A DNA stretch of 25,629 nt from a virus. The notes below the pieces were generated by a model. That model was given only the letters and a program-made list of their open reading frames with translations. It was not told the DNA's origin and ran no database searches. Location of the stretch: IMG/VR virus record IMGVR_UViG_3300025652_000480, positions 1-25,629 of that record; one strand, written 5' to 3'. The position numbers and the translations under genes were made by a program. Positions 7,462-14,478 of this stretch are shown piece after piece; position 1 is the stretch's first letter, and each line of letters starts with the position of its first letter.

Positions 7462-9178
7462 TCCAGTTGTCTCCTATCTTGTATTCACCGTCCATGGGAC
7501 AACGAAGATTAAAATGTTCTCCGGCTTTTATTATACTCTCTACTGCTAAGTTTCCAACAAAATCTGCTTGAGATTCTTTAACCTCTATCTGCCACTCATC
7601 ATGAATATTAGCTACAAATTTATAATCAATTGTATTTAATGTTAAAACATCATTCAGTATGACCAGTGCTTTCTTCATAATAATAGCACCGGCTCCTTGA
7701 ATTAAAGTATTAAGTGCAGCATGTTGACTACGCACAAATAATTTTCTGCCGTCTAATCCTTTGAAATATTTTTTTTCCGCAGTTCGTTGCACCTTTGTTG
7801 TAAGAGATGCAAATGATGGATTACTACCGAAAAAGCGTTTTCTAAGTTGCCCGCCTCGTGTAGCATTTCCCCCAACAATTTGTCCAATCTTTTCATTTCC
7901 TGCTCCGTAGCAGAGTGCATAGATAAATACCTTTGCCTCATCTCTTGATTTAAGTCCAGCAAGTTTTTGGTTGTAAGTGTGAATATCTCCTTGTGTAATT
8001 TCATAAATGTAATCCTCATCATTCATATAATGGGCAAGCAATCTCAACTCAAGTTGACTTGCATCTACCCCTACTAATTTATAACCCTCAGCAACTCCCC
8101 AAAAACTTCTACAAGATTTACCATAAGGAGAAGTTACGCTGGGTACTTGAGCCATGTTAGGATTCCTATGTGTCATCCGTCCAGTGATAGTGCCGTTGGG
8201 TATTACATAGCCGTGAACCCTACCGTCATCTTTTAAACTATCAATCCAACTTTCTGTTTGTACAATTCTCTTTTGTAATAGTAGATACTCAAGTATTAAT
8301 TTTGCTTCCGGTATATCTTGTATTTTAGAAAGGCTACCCTCATCTACAATAGGTTGTCCGGTGGGTGTAAATTTTGTAGGCTTCCAGCCAAAGTCTTTTA
8401 AGTATTCTCCTATTTGTTGTCGAGAGCTTAGGTTAAATTCTTTAAGCTCTTGTCTCATAAAAGGTTTCATATCACCGCTTTCTTTTATCTTTTCATATTC
8501 TTCAGCACGTAACCCTTGTTTAGATAACTCCCCGTCTTTCTTTAATTTAGGCGTAACTTCTTTTATGTCAACCCATTTAGGTTTGAAGGTTCTATGTACT
8601 TCATCTTCTAAAGACTGAACCTTTTCTCGTAGTGTTGCAACAAAAATACTAGCTCTTCGGTCATCGAATTTAAAACCGTTAGCCTCTTGAGTTTTCATAA
8701 TTTTAAAAACATCATGTTCTAAGTCTTGACTTTGTTGAGAGAAATAAGAACCTTCATTTAATAAATAGTCATAGACAGCAGAGTTTAATCTGACATCATT
8801 AGTACAGTACTCTAACATTTCAGGAGTGTAACTTTCAAATTCTTTGAAGTCTAACTTAGGGTATTGTAATTTATTACCCCACACTTCTAGGCTATGCCCT
8901 CCGTCTCTAACAGGATTAAACAAACGAGAAAGGACTAGCGTATCAATAACAGGTATATCTTTTAAATCTACCTCAGTTAATTTCTCTAAGACAGGTATAT
9001 CAAATCCTATTATGTTGTGACCAATAAGACATGAAGCACTCTCTAATAAAGCCAGCCCTTCTTTTATTTTTTCAGGAGGAAACTTATATACTTTTGAAGT
9101 TTCAATATCTTGACAAACAATACACCATATTACATTTGCATCTAGTCCGTCTGTTTCAATATCAAAAATTAGTTTCAT
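7448..9178 (-). CDS. Family A DNA polymerase with 3'-5' exonuclease
   Basis: This is the replicative polymerase of the phage. The proofreading domain has DIETDG (D6, E8), GHNIIGFD (D60) and YCTNDV (D128). The polymerase domain has motif A VDASQLELR (D372), motif B RDEAKVFIYALCYG (R412, K416, Y420) and motif C HDE (526-528). The residue equivalent to E. coli Phe762 is tyrosine (Y420), as in T7. At 576 aa it is shorter than T7 gp5 (704 aa). It starts two bases after the primase-helicase stop without a clear Shine-Dalgarno, so coupling is likely. Gene order primase-helicase then polymerase resembles the T7 replisome. Confidence 0.97.
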   Translation of the reverse strand: MKLIFDIETDGLDANVIWCIVCQDIETSKVYKFPPEKIKEGLALLESASCLIGHNIIGFDIPVLEKLTEVDLKDIPVIDTLVLSRLFNPVRDGGHSLEVWGNKLQYPKLDFKEFESYTPEMLEYCTNDVRLNSAVYDYLLNEGSYFSQQSQDLEHDVFKIMKTQEANGFKFDDRRASIFVATLREKVQSLEDEVHRTFKPKWVDIKEVTPKLKKDGELSKQGLRAEEYEKIKESGDMKPFMRQELKEFNLSSRQQIGEYLKDFGWKPTKFTPTGQPIVDEGSLSKIQDIPEAKLILEYLLLQKRIVQTESWIDSLKDDGRVHGYVIPNGTITGRMTHRNPNMAQVPSVTSPYGKSCRSFWGVAEGYKLVGVDASQLELRLLAHYMNDEDYIYEITQGDIHTYNQKLAGLKSRDEAKVFIYALCYGAGNEKIGQIVGGNATRGGQLRKRFFGSNPSFASLTTKVQRTAEKKYFKGLDGRKLFVRSQHAALNTLIQGAGAIIMKKALVILNDVLTLNTIDYKFVANIHDEWQIEVKESQADFVGNLAVESIIKAGEHFNLRCPMDGEYKIGDNWSETH

Positions 9179-9180
9179 AA

Positions 9181-10833
9181 TTAAAAGTCATCATCAGTAT
9201 TATCTTCTTCACCGCCTATGACTTCGTTAAGTCTACCAGTTTCTCTATCATATAGCAACTTCGTTGCCGTACCTACATCACCGGTATATCTAGACTTTAA
9301 TACTCTCATTTTTGTAGTATTAGATTCCGACTCGCTATCGGATTGTTGGTTTCTTTCTAATGCTATAACACAGTCTGATAACTGGGCAATACTTTGAGAG
9401 CCTCTAAGATGAGAGAGACTCACCTCTATACCATTCTCATGTCCTTTGTTACCGTCAACTCTTCTCAGATGAGACACGAGTATCATACCTACACCAGTCT
9501 CTTCTACGATACTTCTTAGGCGTGCCATAATATTATCAATAGCTCTTCGCTCATCGCCCTCAGCAGTGGCTACAACCAGCATATGTAAGTGGTCAAGTAC
9601 TACCCATTTACAACCACAGCCAACAATCATAAACCTAATCTTAGAAAATATTTCTTCAATGTCGTTGGTTCCAAAGTGTGCATGTACCCACACTCTATTT
9701 TTATTTTCTCCGTCATAAAGAATATCAAAGAACTTATCTAGTTCTTCCGGAGAATACTGTTCCCTAATGTGGTCAATGTATAATCTGTTGTTAGCTTCAA
9801 TAGAAAGAATACCGTCAATGGTTCTTCTCCAGTCTTCTTCTAAAGCAATAACGCCCACATTATCAGTGGTGTTTTTAATTAGATGATGCTCTAATTCACG
9901 GGTGACACTAGACTTACCAAGTCCTGTACCTCCTGTTAAAGTGACTAGCTCTCCTCCTCTCAAGCCTACAAGTTTTTCATTAAGACCTTCCCAAGGATAA
10001 GGTATGCTAGGTTTCTTTTCTCTCTTATGAAACTCTTGTCTCTTGTCAGATACATTGATAACACCGGAAGGTGTATAAGTTTTAGCATCCCAAAAAGACT
10101 TAACAAATAAAGCATGTTTGTTTTCTTTTAACATTTCATTAGGGTCTTTAAACCCATTAGGCAATGTCATAATCTTAGACTTACGAGGTGAAAATAATTG
10201 AGCAACTTTTTTAGAAGCCTCTTTACCAGCCTTGTCATTATCAAAACAGATTATAATATTTTCATACTGTTCTAAAAACTCTAAGCTTTCTTTAACATCC
10301 TTGACTGCTCCTTGACATCCTCTCTTAATAGAGACAACATCATACTTAGAGCCAAATAATTCATAGGCTGCCATAGCATCGCACTCACCTTCAACTAAAG
10401 TAATATACTTACCACCTTTAAAAAGTTGTTCACCGAATAGTCCAGTGCCGTCAGGTGTTCCTCTGAAACTAAAGTTCTTATCTTTTACATAACGAATCTT
10501 TAGAGCGACCTGCTCGTTTAAATTAAATAAAGGGTATAGGTGTTGTACCACTTGCCCATTACTATCTTGAACAACTTTAACACCATACTTTTGTGCGGTG
10601 TCTTTTGATATTTTTCTATCAGTTAAAGCACTATATATAGCACCGTGTTCATTGCTTAATGATTGAAAGTTATTTGTTTTTACTGGTGATGCTGATTGCA
10701 CGTCCGGCTCCTCCTTATAATTTTTAAAATATCCACTACAGCTAAAGCAGTAAGCAGACCCGTCATCGTTTAGAGATACGGCATCACTACTACCACATGA
10801 TTCACAGGGTAAATGATATTCAACAAACGCCAT
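9181..10833 (-). CDS. T7 gp4-like primase-helicase
   Basis: This bifunctional replisome protein has 550 aa. The N-terminal zinc-binding domain has C10/C13 and C29/C32. The TOPRIM primase domain has VEGE (E148) and FDND (D198, D200). The C-terminal DnaB-type helicase has Walker A GGTGLGKS (301-308), Walker B VVLDHLHM, and an HLRGSQSIAQLSD arginine-finger region. The last residues (EEDNTDDDF) form an acidic tail ending in Phe, like the T7 gp4 tail that docks on the polymerase. Its binding site AAGGAGG lies 4 nt before the ATG. It is preceded by a structured intergenic region that may control its translation. Confidence 0.97.
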   Translation of the reverse strand: MAFVEYHLPCESCGSSDAVSLNDDGSAYCFSCSGYFKNYKEEPDVQSASPVKTNNFQSLSNEHGAIYSALTDRKISKDTAQKYGVKVVQDSNGQVVQHLYPLFNLNEQVALKIRYVKDKNFSFRGTPDGTGLFGEQLFKGGKYITLVEGECDAMAAYELFGSKYDVVSIKRGCQGAVKDVKESLEFLEQYENIIICFDNDKAGKEASKKVAQLFSPRKSKIMTLPNGFKDPNEMLKENKHALFVKSFWDAKTYTPSGVINVSDKRQEFHKREKKPSIPYPWEGLNEKLVGLRGGELVTLTGGTGLGKSSVTRELEHHLIKNTTDNVGVIALEEDWRRTIDGILSIEANNRLYIDHIREQYSPEELDKFFDILYDGENKNRVWVHAHFGTNDIEEIFSKIRFMIVGCGCKWVVLDHLHMLVVATAEGDERRAIDNIMARLRSIVEETGVGMILVSHLRRVDGNKGHENGIEVSLSHLRGSQSIAQLSDCVIALERNQQSDSESESNTTKMRVLKSRYTGDVGTATKLLYDRETGRLNEVIGGEEDNTDDDF

Positions 10834-10837
10834 ATGT

Positions 10838-10946
10838 CCTCCTTAAAAGTGGGCTATTACAATACTAGGCAAGGCAAGGAGGTGCGGTAAAGTGCCTAAA
10901 GTAATAGCCCTTAATATTAGTAAGACCCTCCTGTCTTACATATTAA
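10838..10946 (-). promoter_or_regulatory. Double-hairpin leader of the primase-helicase gene with SD and anti-SD loops
   Basis: In the leftward mRNA two hairpins abut. Hairpin A (10946-10911) pairs 14 bp (ATATTAA/TTAATAT and GTCTTAC/GTAAGAC as written on the + strand) with one 2-nt bulge, and displays AGGAGG as a six-base loop. Hairpin B (10910-10851) has a perfect 10-bp stem (GGGCTATTAC/GTAATAGCCC) and an inner 6-bp stem (TAGGCA/TGCCTA). Its apical loop contains CACCTCCTT (10884-10876), identical to the 16S rRNA 3' end. The primase binding site AAGGAGG (10844-10838) follows. The B loop can pair with either the A loop (6 bp) or the real binding site (7 bp), so a translational switch is plausible. 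Confidence 0.6.
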
Positions 10947-10947
10947 A

Positions 10948-11187
10948 CTAATCAGAATCTAGTGATTCATCCACAGGCTCTTCAACAATAGCTTCCTCTT
11001 GTTTCTTTAAAAGCTCTTCGAGGTTAGCTCTATGTGTCCTGCTAGCAAAATCCAAAGCTTCTATAATAACCTGTAGGTTTCCTACTTTCTGTACTATTAC
11101 AGTAGCTTCTTGTTTGACTGACTCATCAGATATTTTATTAACATCGTAAAGAGTATTACCTTCTTCGTTATTAATTGTAATTATCAT
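10948..11187 (-). CDS. Small acidic helical protein between SSB and primase
   Basis: This 79-aa protein is not recognised. It opens with a short beta-like stretch (MIITINNEEGNTLYDV), continues with helices containing regular hydrophobic positions (QEATVIVQKVGNLQVIIEAL) and ends in an acidic tail (EEPVDESLDSD). AAGGA lies about 7 nt upstream of the ATG, and the gene follows SSB by 9 nt. Its position between two replisome genes suggests a replication accessory role; that is inference. Confidence 0.75.
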   Translation of the reverse strand: MIITINNEEGNTLYDVNKISDESVKQEATVIVQKVGNLQVIIEALDFASRTHRANLEELLKKQEEAIVEEPVDESLDSD

Positions 11188-11196
11188 AGTGAATCC

Positions 11197-11685
11197 TTAA
11201 AAGTCTGCATCGGAATCTAGCTCTTGTCTTTCAACTAAGTCTAAGATTCTAACACCGTCTAGTATATAGTAATTAAATGTACCATAACTATTGGTTAATT
11301 GCCAGTAATGAAATTGAATTCTAGCACGGGTGCCTGTCCATACAGTAATCTCTCTACCGGATTCAACATCAACAAAATCAAAGGGTTGTCCGTCAGCATC
11401 TTTAACTACTGGAGGATTGTTTTTCTTACCACTTTTAAATGATGTATACCTTTTAAGATATATAGCCTCAGACATATTATCTTCGGAGCCTACCATTTTG
11501 GTTTTAACGCCCATTGTTTTAGCTATCTCTAACTCTTCTTCGCTGTCAGGTAGTATAAAGGTTTCCCATATACCCTCTTGCACAAACTTAGTGTTAGGAA
11601 TATTAATAGAAGGATAGACTAAAGTACCTTCCATAACGTACTTTTTAATCTGTCCCTCATCGTTTCTTTCAATTTTTAAATCCAT
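11197..11685 (-). CDS. Single-stranded DNA-binding protein, T7 gp2.5-like
   Basis: This 162-aa protein is beta-rich with many aromatic residues, as expected for an OB-fold. It ends in an acidic tail with a terminal phenylalanine (ELDSDADF), the hallmark of T7 gp2.5. The family coats ssDNA during replication and contacts the polymerase and helicase through this tail. The order SSB, small protein, primase-helicase, polymerase supports the call. It has its own consensus promoter just upstream and a strong binding site (GAGGAG). Overall sequence similarity to T7 cannot be judged by eye, so fold assignment rests on size, tail and context. Confidence 0.8.
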   Translation of the reverse strand: MDLKIERNDEGQIKKYVMEGTLVYPSINIPNTKFVQEGIWETFILPDSEEELEIAKTMGVKTKMVGSEDNMSEAIYLKRYTSFKSGKKNNPPVVKDADGQPFDFVDVESGREITVWTGTRARIQFHYWQLTNSYGTFNYYILDGVRILDLVERQELDSDADF

Positions 11686-11717
11686 ATATTCTCCTCATGA
11701 ATTGATTAACTATAAAT

Positions 11718-11745
11718 ATTATAATAAATTATTTGCGAATGTCAA
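11718..11745 (-). promoter_or_regulatory. Sigma70 promoter upstream of SSB
   Basis: On the minus strand TTGACA (11745-11740) is followed after 16 nt by TATAAT (11723-11718); both hexamers match consensus. Transcription would start near 11711, about 25 nt before the SSB ATG. The -35 box lies within the last codons of the upstream gene. This would let SSB and the genes below it be transcribed apart from the operon head. Confidence 0.8.
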
Positions 11746-12061
11746 GTAAAATATCCTTTAAAGTTGTAAATTCATTGCTTGTTAATTTAACTTCAAAGTT
11801 TTCGCCCACCTTGGTCACATCATAACCAACTTTACAACCGTAAAACTCATCATAATTTTTATCAACATAATTTAGAAAGTCTCGATACTCAGCACGTGTA
11901 AGTAATTCAGGCTCCGGTTCCCGCCCACTGCCGTCATGTTGCATACGCTCATAAATATAATTCATAGTTTTTCTCCTTTGTTCTTTATATAAAAATTTAC
12001 ACAGTTCAATGTATTGCTTTTCATCCATATAAGAATAAGCAATGTGAGATAGGTTAGACAT
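11729..12061 (-). CDS. Hypothetical protein
   Basis: This 110-aa protein of unknown function begins MSNLSHIAYSYMDEKQYIEL. It is charged and helical, with a cluster of aromatic residues around 68-80 (FLNYVDKNYDEFYG). The start at 12061 is chosen because it forms a TGATG junction with the upstream stop; the open frame extends further but would invade that gene. No domain is recognised. Confidence 0.7.
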   Translation of the reverse strand: MSNLSHIAYSYMDEKQYIELCKFLYKEQRRKTMNYIYERMQHDGSGREPEPELLTRAEYRDFLNYVDKNYDEFYGCKVGYDVTKVGENFEVKLTSNEFTTLKDILLDIRK

Positions 12062-12564
12062 CAAGCAACCTCCGTGTGTTGTGTATTCCACCAAGCAGGC
12101 TTAGGTCTATTTTGTTCCCACTTGGCATAATGTTTTTCGTTAATGCAGTAATCACGATAAGCAACAATAGCATCCTCATTTTTATATTCCTCCGGCATAG
12201 CCTGTGCTAAGGGTGTCATACTTGTATGTGTAATGTTGTCAGGCATCTTGCTCAATGGTTCTTCTAACTTAACCACGCTTGCATGATGCTTACCATACCT
12301 GTAAGTATACTCCATACCTAACGCTATGAAGTGACGATACAACCACGAATAGTTAGAGCTGGATTCTCTCGCCCATATAGTACACGGATGATTCCAGTAT
12401 GCACGCTTGTAAAGTCCCTTAGCATCTGCATACTCATCCCCGTCCAGTTCTCTATGTGCCGTGCATAACATCTGTGCTGTTTCAAGTGGCATCTTGACTA
12501 ACATCTTATCAGGCTGTGCCTCTGCTGATATAACAGGACACTCATCAAAATAAAATATGTTCAT
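12061..12564 (-). CDS. Conserved phage protein of the MNIFY-type family
   Basis: This 167-aa protein belongs to a family widespread in phages with the opening MNIFYxDxxP and the motifs DK..VKM..E.AQ (19-31), NHP (58-60), IW.R....NY.WLY (63-76) and YRYGK.H (89-94). Conserved D, H, E and W residues suggest an enzyme. Some relatives have been linked to pyrimidine-dimer glycosylases, but I cannot confirm this here, so the function is left open. It overlaps the upstream gene as ATGA and the downstream gene as TGATG, so translation is probably coupled. Confidence 0.75.
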   Translation of the reverse strand: MNIFYFDECPVISAEAQPDKMLVKMPLETAQMLCTAHRELDGDEYADAKGLYKRAYWNHPCTIWARESSSNYSWLYRHFIALGMEYTYRYGKHHASVVKLEEPLSKMPDNITHTSMTPLAQAMPEEYKNEDAIVAYRDYCINEKHYAKWEQNRPKPAWWNTQHTEVA

Positions 12565-12794
12565 GCTTTATCTTTAGTATATTTATACTCACTTCGATTA
12601 TAAGAAAGACCAAACAATTGAGTTAGTTTCCACCTAGTAGTTTGTAGTTTACCTAAGTCTGATAAATACATATCACTCATTTCTACTGTATTATCTACAA
12701 TTTTATCAAATGTATTAATTGTTTCAATCCATTGATTAGTTTCTTCTGGAGTTAATTCAATTGTTGTTTTAGTTTTTAAATGTTTTACTTTCAT
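12561..12794 (-). CDS. Hypothetical protein
   Basis: This 77-aa basic protein of unknown function has threonine-rich N-terminal strands (KHLKTKTTIELTPEE) and a long amphipathic helical region with an acidic centre. Both ends overlap neighbours by ATGA, which supports a real gene under translational coupling. Confidence 0.7.
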   Translation of the reverse strand: MKVKHLKTKTTIELTPEETNQWIETINTFDKIVDNTVEMSDMYLSDLGKLQTTRWKLTQLFGLSYNRSEYKYTKDKA

Positions 12795-12940
12795 TTTCCT
12801 TGCCCTCGATATTTTTTGTAGTTGCTTTTCTTGTTCTTATTCATAGTAGAGAAAGCAACATTGCCTCTACCTTGACTTGTCTTCTTGCCCCTGCCTTGTG
12901 TCGCAGATGTATATACAGATTTATTCCACGTCTTCGCCAT
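12791..12940 (-). CDS. 49-aa very basic protein ending in YRGQGK
   Basis: This 49-residue protein is rich in K, R, G, S and T. It has a twice-occurring QGRG element (15-18, 23-26) and a C-terminal motif STMNKNKKSNYKKYRGQGK (31-49). Similar short tails (NK.KK....YRGQG) recur in many marine phage genomes, as far as I recall. GAGGAG lies about 7 nt upstream of the ATG. It overlaps the previous gene by 20 nt and the next as ATGA. The charge suggests nucleic-acid binding. Confidence 0.7.
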   Translation of the reverse strand: MAKTWNKSVYTSATQGRGKKTSQGRGNVAFSTMNKNKKSNYKKYRGQGK

Positions 12941-13133
12941 ACCTATTCTCCTCTATGGTTGCTCTGCGTTTGTCTCTGTACTCTGTAACACTTCGACCAT
13001 CAGCATAGTCAACAGTTTGTTTATACCATAACCCATCTTTGTACCTTGTGTCAATACCTACAACTCGTTTGGCTTGTTTTTCTAATTCAAGTATTTGTCT
13101 TTGCTGTTCAACAGCATCACTGTGTTGTGTCAT
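12921..13133 (-). CDS. Hypothetical protein
   Basis: This 70-aa charged protein starts with a predicted helix (DAVEQQRQILELEKQAKRV), then a short beta-like part (YKDGLWYKQTVDYADG) and ends acidic. It is not recognised. It overlaps the preceding membrane-protein gene by 17 nt and the following basic-protein gene by 20 nt. Confidence 0.65.
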   Translation of the reverse strand: MTQHSDAVEQQRQILELEKQAKRVVGIDTRYKDGLWYKQTVDYADGRSVTEYRDKRRATIEENRYGEDVE

Positions 13134-13329
13134 TTTGTTCCCTCAATTTTTTAAGTTCCATTAACTCATCCCATTTGTAAAACTTCTTGGTCTCTGCATC
13201 CCAAAAGTTTCCACGATTTTTCATTGGTGGTACGTGAGGTTCTATCTTGTCCTCGCCCACCAAGTACATATACAAGGTTGTCATTGAAAGAATCAAGACA
13301 ACACCTACTACTACTAATATAAATTCCAT
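13117..13329 (-). CDS. Small single-pass membrane protein
   Basis: This 70-aa protein has an uninterrupted hydrophobic N-terminal helix at about residues 3-24 (ILVVVGVVLILSMTTLYMYL) with no lipobox. A charged soluble tail of about 45 residues follows. It is probably anchored in the inner membrane with the tail cytoplasmic or periplasmic. Being early in the replication operon, a host-takeover or exclusion role is more likely than lysis, but nothing shows this directly. Confidence 0.7.
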   Translation of the reverse strand: MEFILVVVGVVLILSMTTLYMYLVGEDKIEPHVPPMKNRGNFWDAETKKFYKWDELMELKKLREQNDTTQ

Positions 13330-13331
13330 AG

Positions 13332-13586
13332 TTAAATTGATTTTGTGTAGTTATTACTACTGATTATTTGTTTGAATTTAACGCCCAGTAATTTATGTAT
13401 TTTATCTTCAAAGATACTTACATAATCTAACACGCTATCCTCTTCCTTAGATGTAAGGTACTGCCAATCACTGTCAAGTAATTCCGGATTCTTTTTTAAG
13501 TTATCAAATATTTTCATAACCTCATCGGATACTATGTGTTTAGCTTTTACTTTAGCTGTAACCTTTTTACCTTTATAAGTTATCAT
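13332..13586 (-). CDS. Hypothetical protein
   Basis: This 84-aa protein is not recognised. A basic N-terminus (MITYKGKKVTAKVKAKH) precedes helices with acidic and hydrophobic residues. No Shine-Dalgarno is seen within 15 nt of the ATG, which weakens the start choice. It sits between two compact genes in the same direction. Confidence 0.6.
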   Translation of the reverse strand: MITYKGKKVTAKVKAKHIVSDEVMKIFDNLKKNPELLDSDWQYLTSKEEDSVLDYVSIFEDKIHKLLGVKFKQIISSNNYTKSI

Positions 13587-13601
13587 AAATATTATGAGAG
13601 G

Positions 13602-13754
13602 TCAATCATCCTCATTTTCCTTAAACATTTCTATAGTTCTATCAACTGCTGATAAGACTGGAGTTTCTTCGTCAAACTCTCCTGCATCTTTGTCTGCTAA
13701 TTGAGATTCTATGTAGTTAAAAACTTTTTCTAAGTTATCGCTAGTTAGTTTCAT
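13602..13754 (-). CDS. Small acidic protein
   Basis: This 50-aa acidic helical protein begins MKLTSDNLEKVFNYIESQL and ends in KENEDD. The start at 13754 is preferred over the longer frame because GGGAGG lies about 9 nt upstream and the upstream gene stops one base before it. Function unknown. Confidence 0.65.
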   Translation of the reverse strand: MKLTSDNLEKVFNYIESQLADKDAGEFDEETPVLSAVDRTIEMFKENEDD

Positions 13755-13755
13755 T

Positions 13756-14037
13756 TTAAGATTCCTCCCTAGTGTAATGATTACGCTGGGCATTTAAACT
13801 TTCATTAGCCATTTGTTTTAAGTCATCGGTTGATAACGCTTGCGTACAATGCTGGGATAAAAATTCTATAACTAATTCATACATCTGTTTACTTGGATAA
13901 TTATTCTCATGATGTACGTGCTCATAAACATAGGCGATGCAGTCATTTTCTAAGTCCGGTCTGCCGTCCATAACCCACATTCTACTAACTGACTCACGGC
14001 AGTTGTCCATAATAATATCGTTTACTATATTCGACAT
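13756..14037 (-). CDS. First gene of the leftward operon, hypothetical
   Basis: This 93-aa helical protein is the promoter-proximal gene of the replication operon. It has histidine- and acid-rich segments (YEHVHHENNYPSKQ) and no recognised domain. It has the best binding site of the operon, AGGAGG about 8 nt before the ATG. A structured 250-nt leader precedes it. Very early expression is expected from its position. Confidence 0.7.
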   Translation of the reverse strand: MSNIVNDIIMDNCRESVSRMWVMDGRPDLENDCIAYVYEHVHHENNYPSKQMYELVIEFLSQHCTQALSTDDLKQMANESLNAQRNHYTREES

Positions 14038-14294
14038 ATATATTACCTCCTAAATAACATATAAAATAAGGTGGCAGTTTTTACAGAACTACCAAACTGT
14101 TTAATTCCATGTATAAATATCGGTTCATCACCTTGCTCGTTCCATTATACACATATGCTAATTAGGAAATAAAGGTGCTAGTTTTACAGGTCTAGCAACT
14201 GTTGTAGTTAGTGCATGGTGGTATAGTACTCATTTACTTTTAGCCTTAACACTACACTCAGTGGGATTTTATAAAGGCTCACTCCTAACTACAA
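14038..14294 (-). ncRNA. Structured 5' leader of the leftward operon
   Basis: From the predicted start near 14293 the leader opens directly with one arm of a 10-bp stem: TTGTAGTTAG (14294-14285) with CTAACTACAA (14211-14202). Inside it AAGGCT/AGCCTT form another 6-bp stem. Two related hairpins follow. Copy R1 (14203-14167) has stem GCTAG/CTAGC. Copy R2 (14102-14063) has stem GGTAGTT/AACTGCC with one U-G pair. Both share AACAGTT before the stem, CTGTAAA in the loop and CACCTT after it. Between them TTATAC/GTATAA can form a long AU stem. The SD AGGAGG follows R2 closely. It may bind a regulator or stabilise the mRNA. Confidence 0.55.
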
Positions 14295-14299
14295 ATAAC

Positions 14300-14328
14300 A
14301 ATATATATAAACAAATAAATCGTGTCAA
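14300..14328 (-). promoter_or_regulatory. Leftward promoter of the replication operon
   Basis: TTGACA (14328-14323) is followed after 17 nt by TATATT (14305-14300), one mismatch from consensus. The start would be near 14293, giving a leader of about 255 nt. It is the obvious source of the long leftward operon. Its -35 box is part of an inverted repeat shared with the divergent promoter at 14361. Confidence 0.8.
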
Positions 14329-14367
14329 GCTTTTTTTAATAAATAAATAAATTAATTTTCTTGACAC
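14322..14367. repeat. Inverted repeat GTGTCAAG / CTTGACAC between divergent promoters
   Basis: GTGTCAAG (14322-14329) and CTTGACAC (14360-14367) are perfect 8-bp inverted repeats separated by 30 bp of AT-rich DNA. Each contains the -35 box of one divergent promoter. The symmetry may be simply the two -35 boxes plus one flanking base on each side, or an operator for coordinated control. Confidence 0.6.
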
Positions 14368-14388
14368 TTAGTAAGGACTTAATATAAT
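14361..14388 (+). promoter_or_regulatory. Rightward consensus promoter
   Basis: TTGACA (14361-14366) and TATAAT (14383-14388) are both perfect, with a 16-nt spacer. The start would be near 14395. No rightward gene of normal size begins until 15607, and the Gp88-type gene in between lies on the other strand, so this promoter would give a long leader, a short RNA or an antisense transcript. Direct repeats TAATTAGT (14405, 14421) lie just after the start. Confidence 0.75.
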
Positions 14389-14478
14389 ACTTTATATAGT
14401 TTCTTAATTAGTGGTTTTAGTAATTAGTTCCTATATAGTATACGTAATAAGAGACTAAAAATCTACTCTTAATTATAC

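Noticed and set aside
14133-14260. Possible leader peptides of 13-14 codons ending at hairpins R1 and R2 in the leftward leader
   Set aside because: Short ATG frames end at each hairpin and would resemble attenuation peptides, but neither has a well-spaced Shine-Dalgarno and no run of a regulatory amino acid is present. Not enough support.
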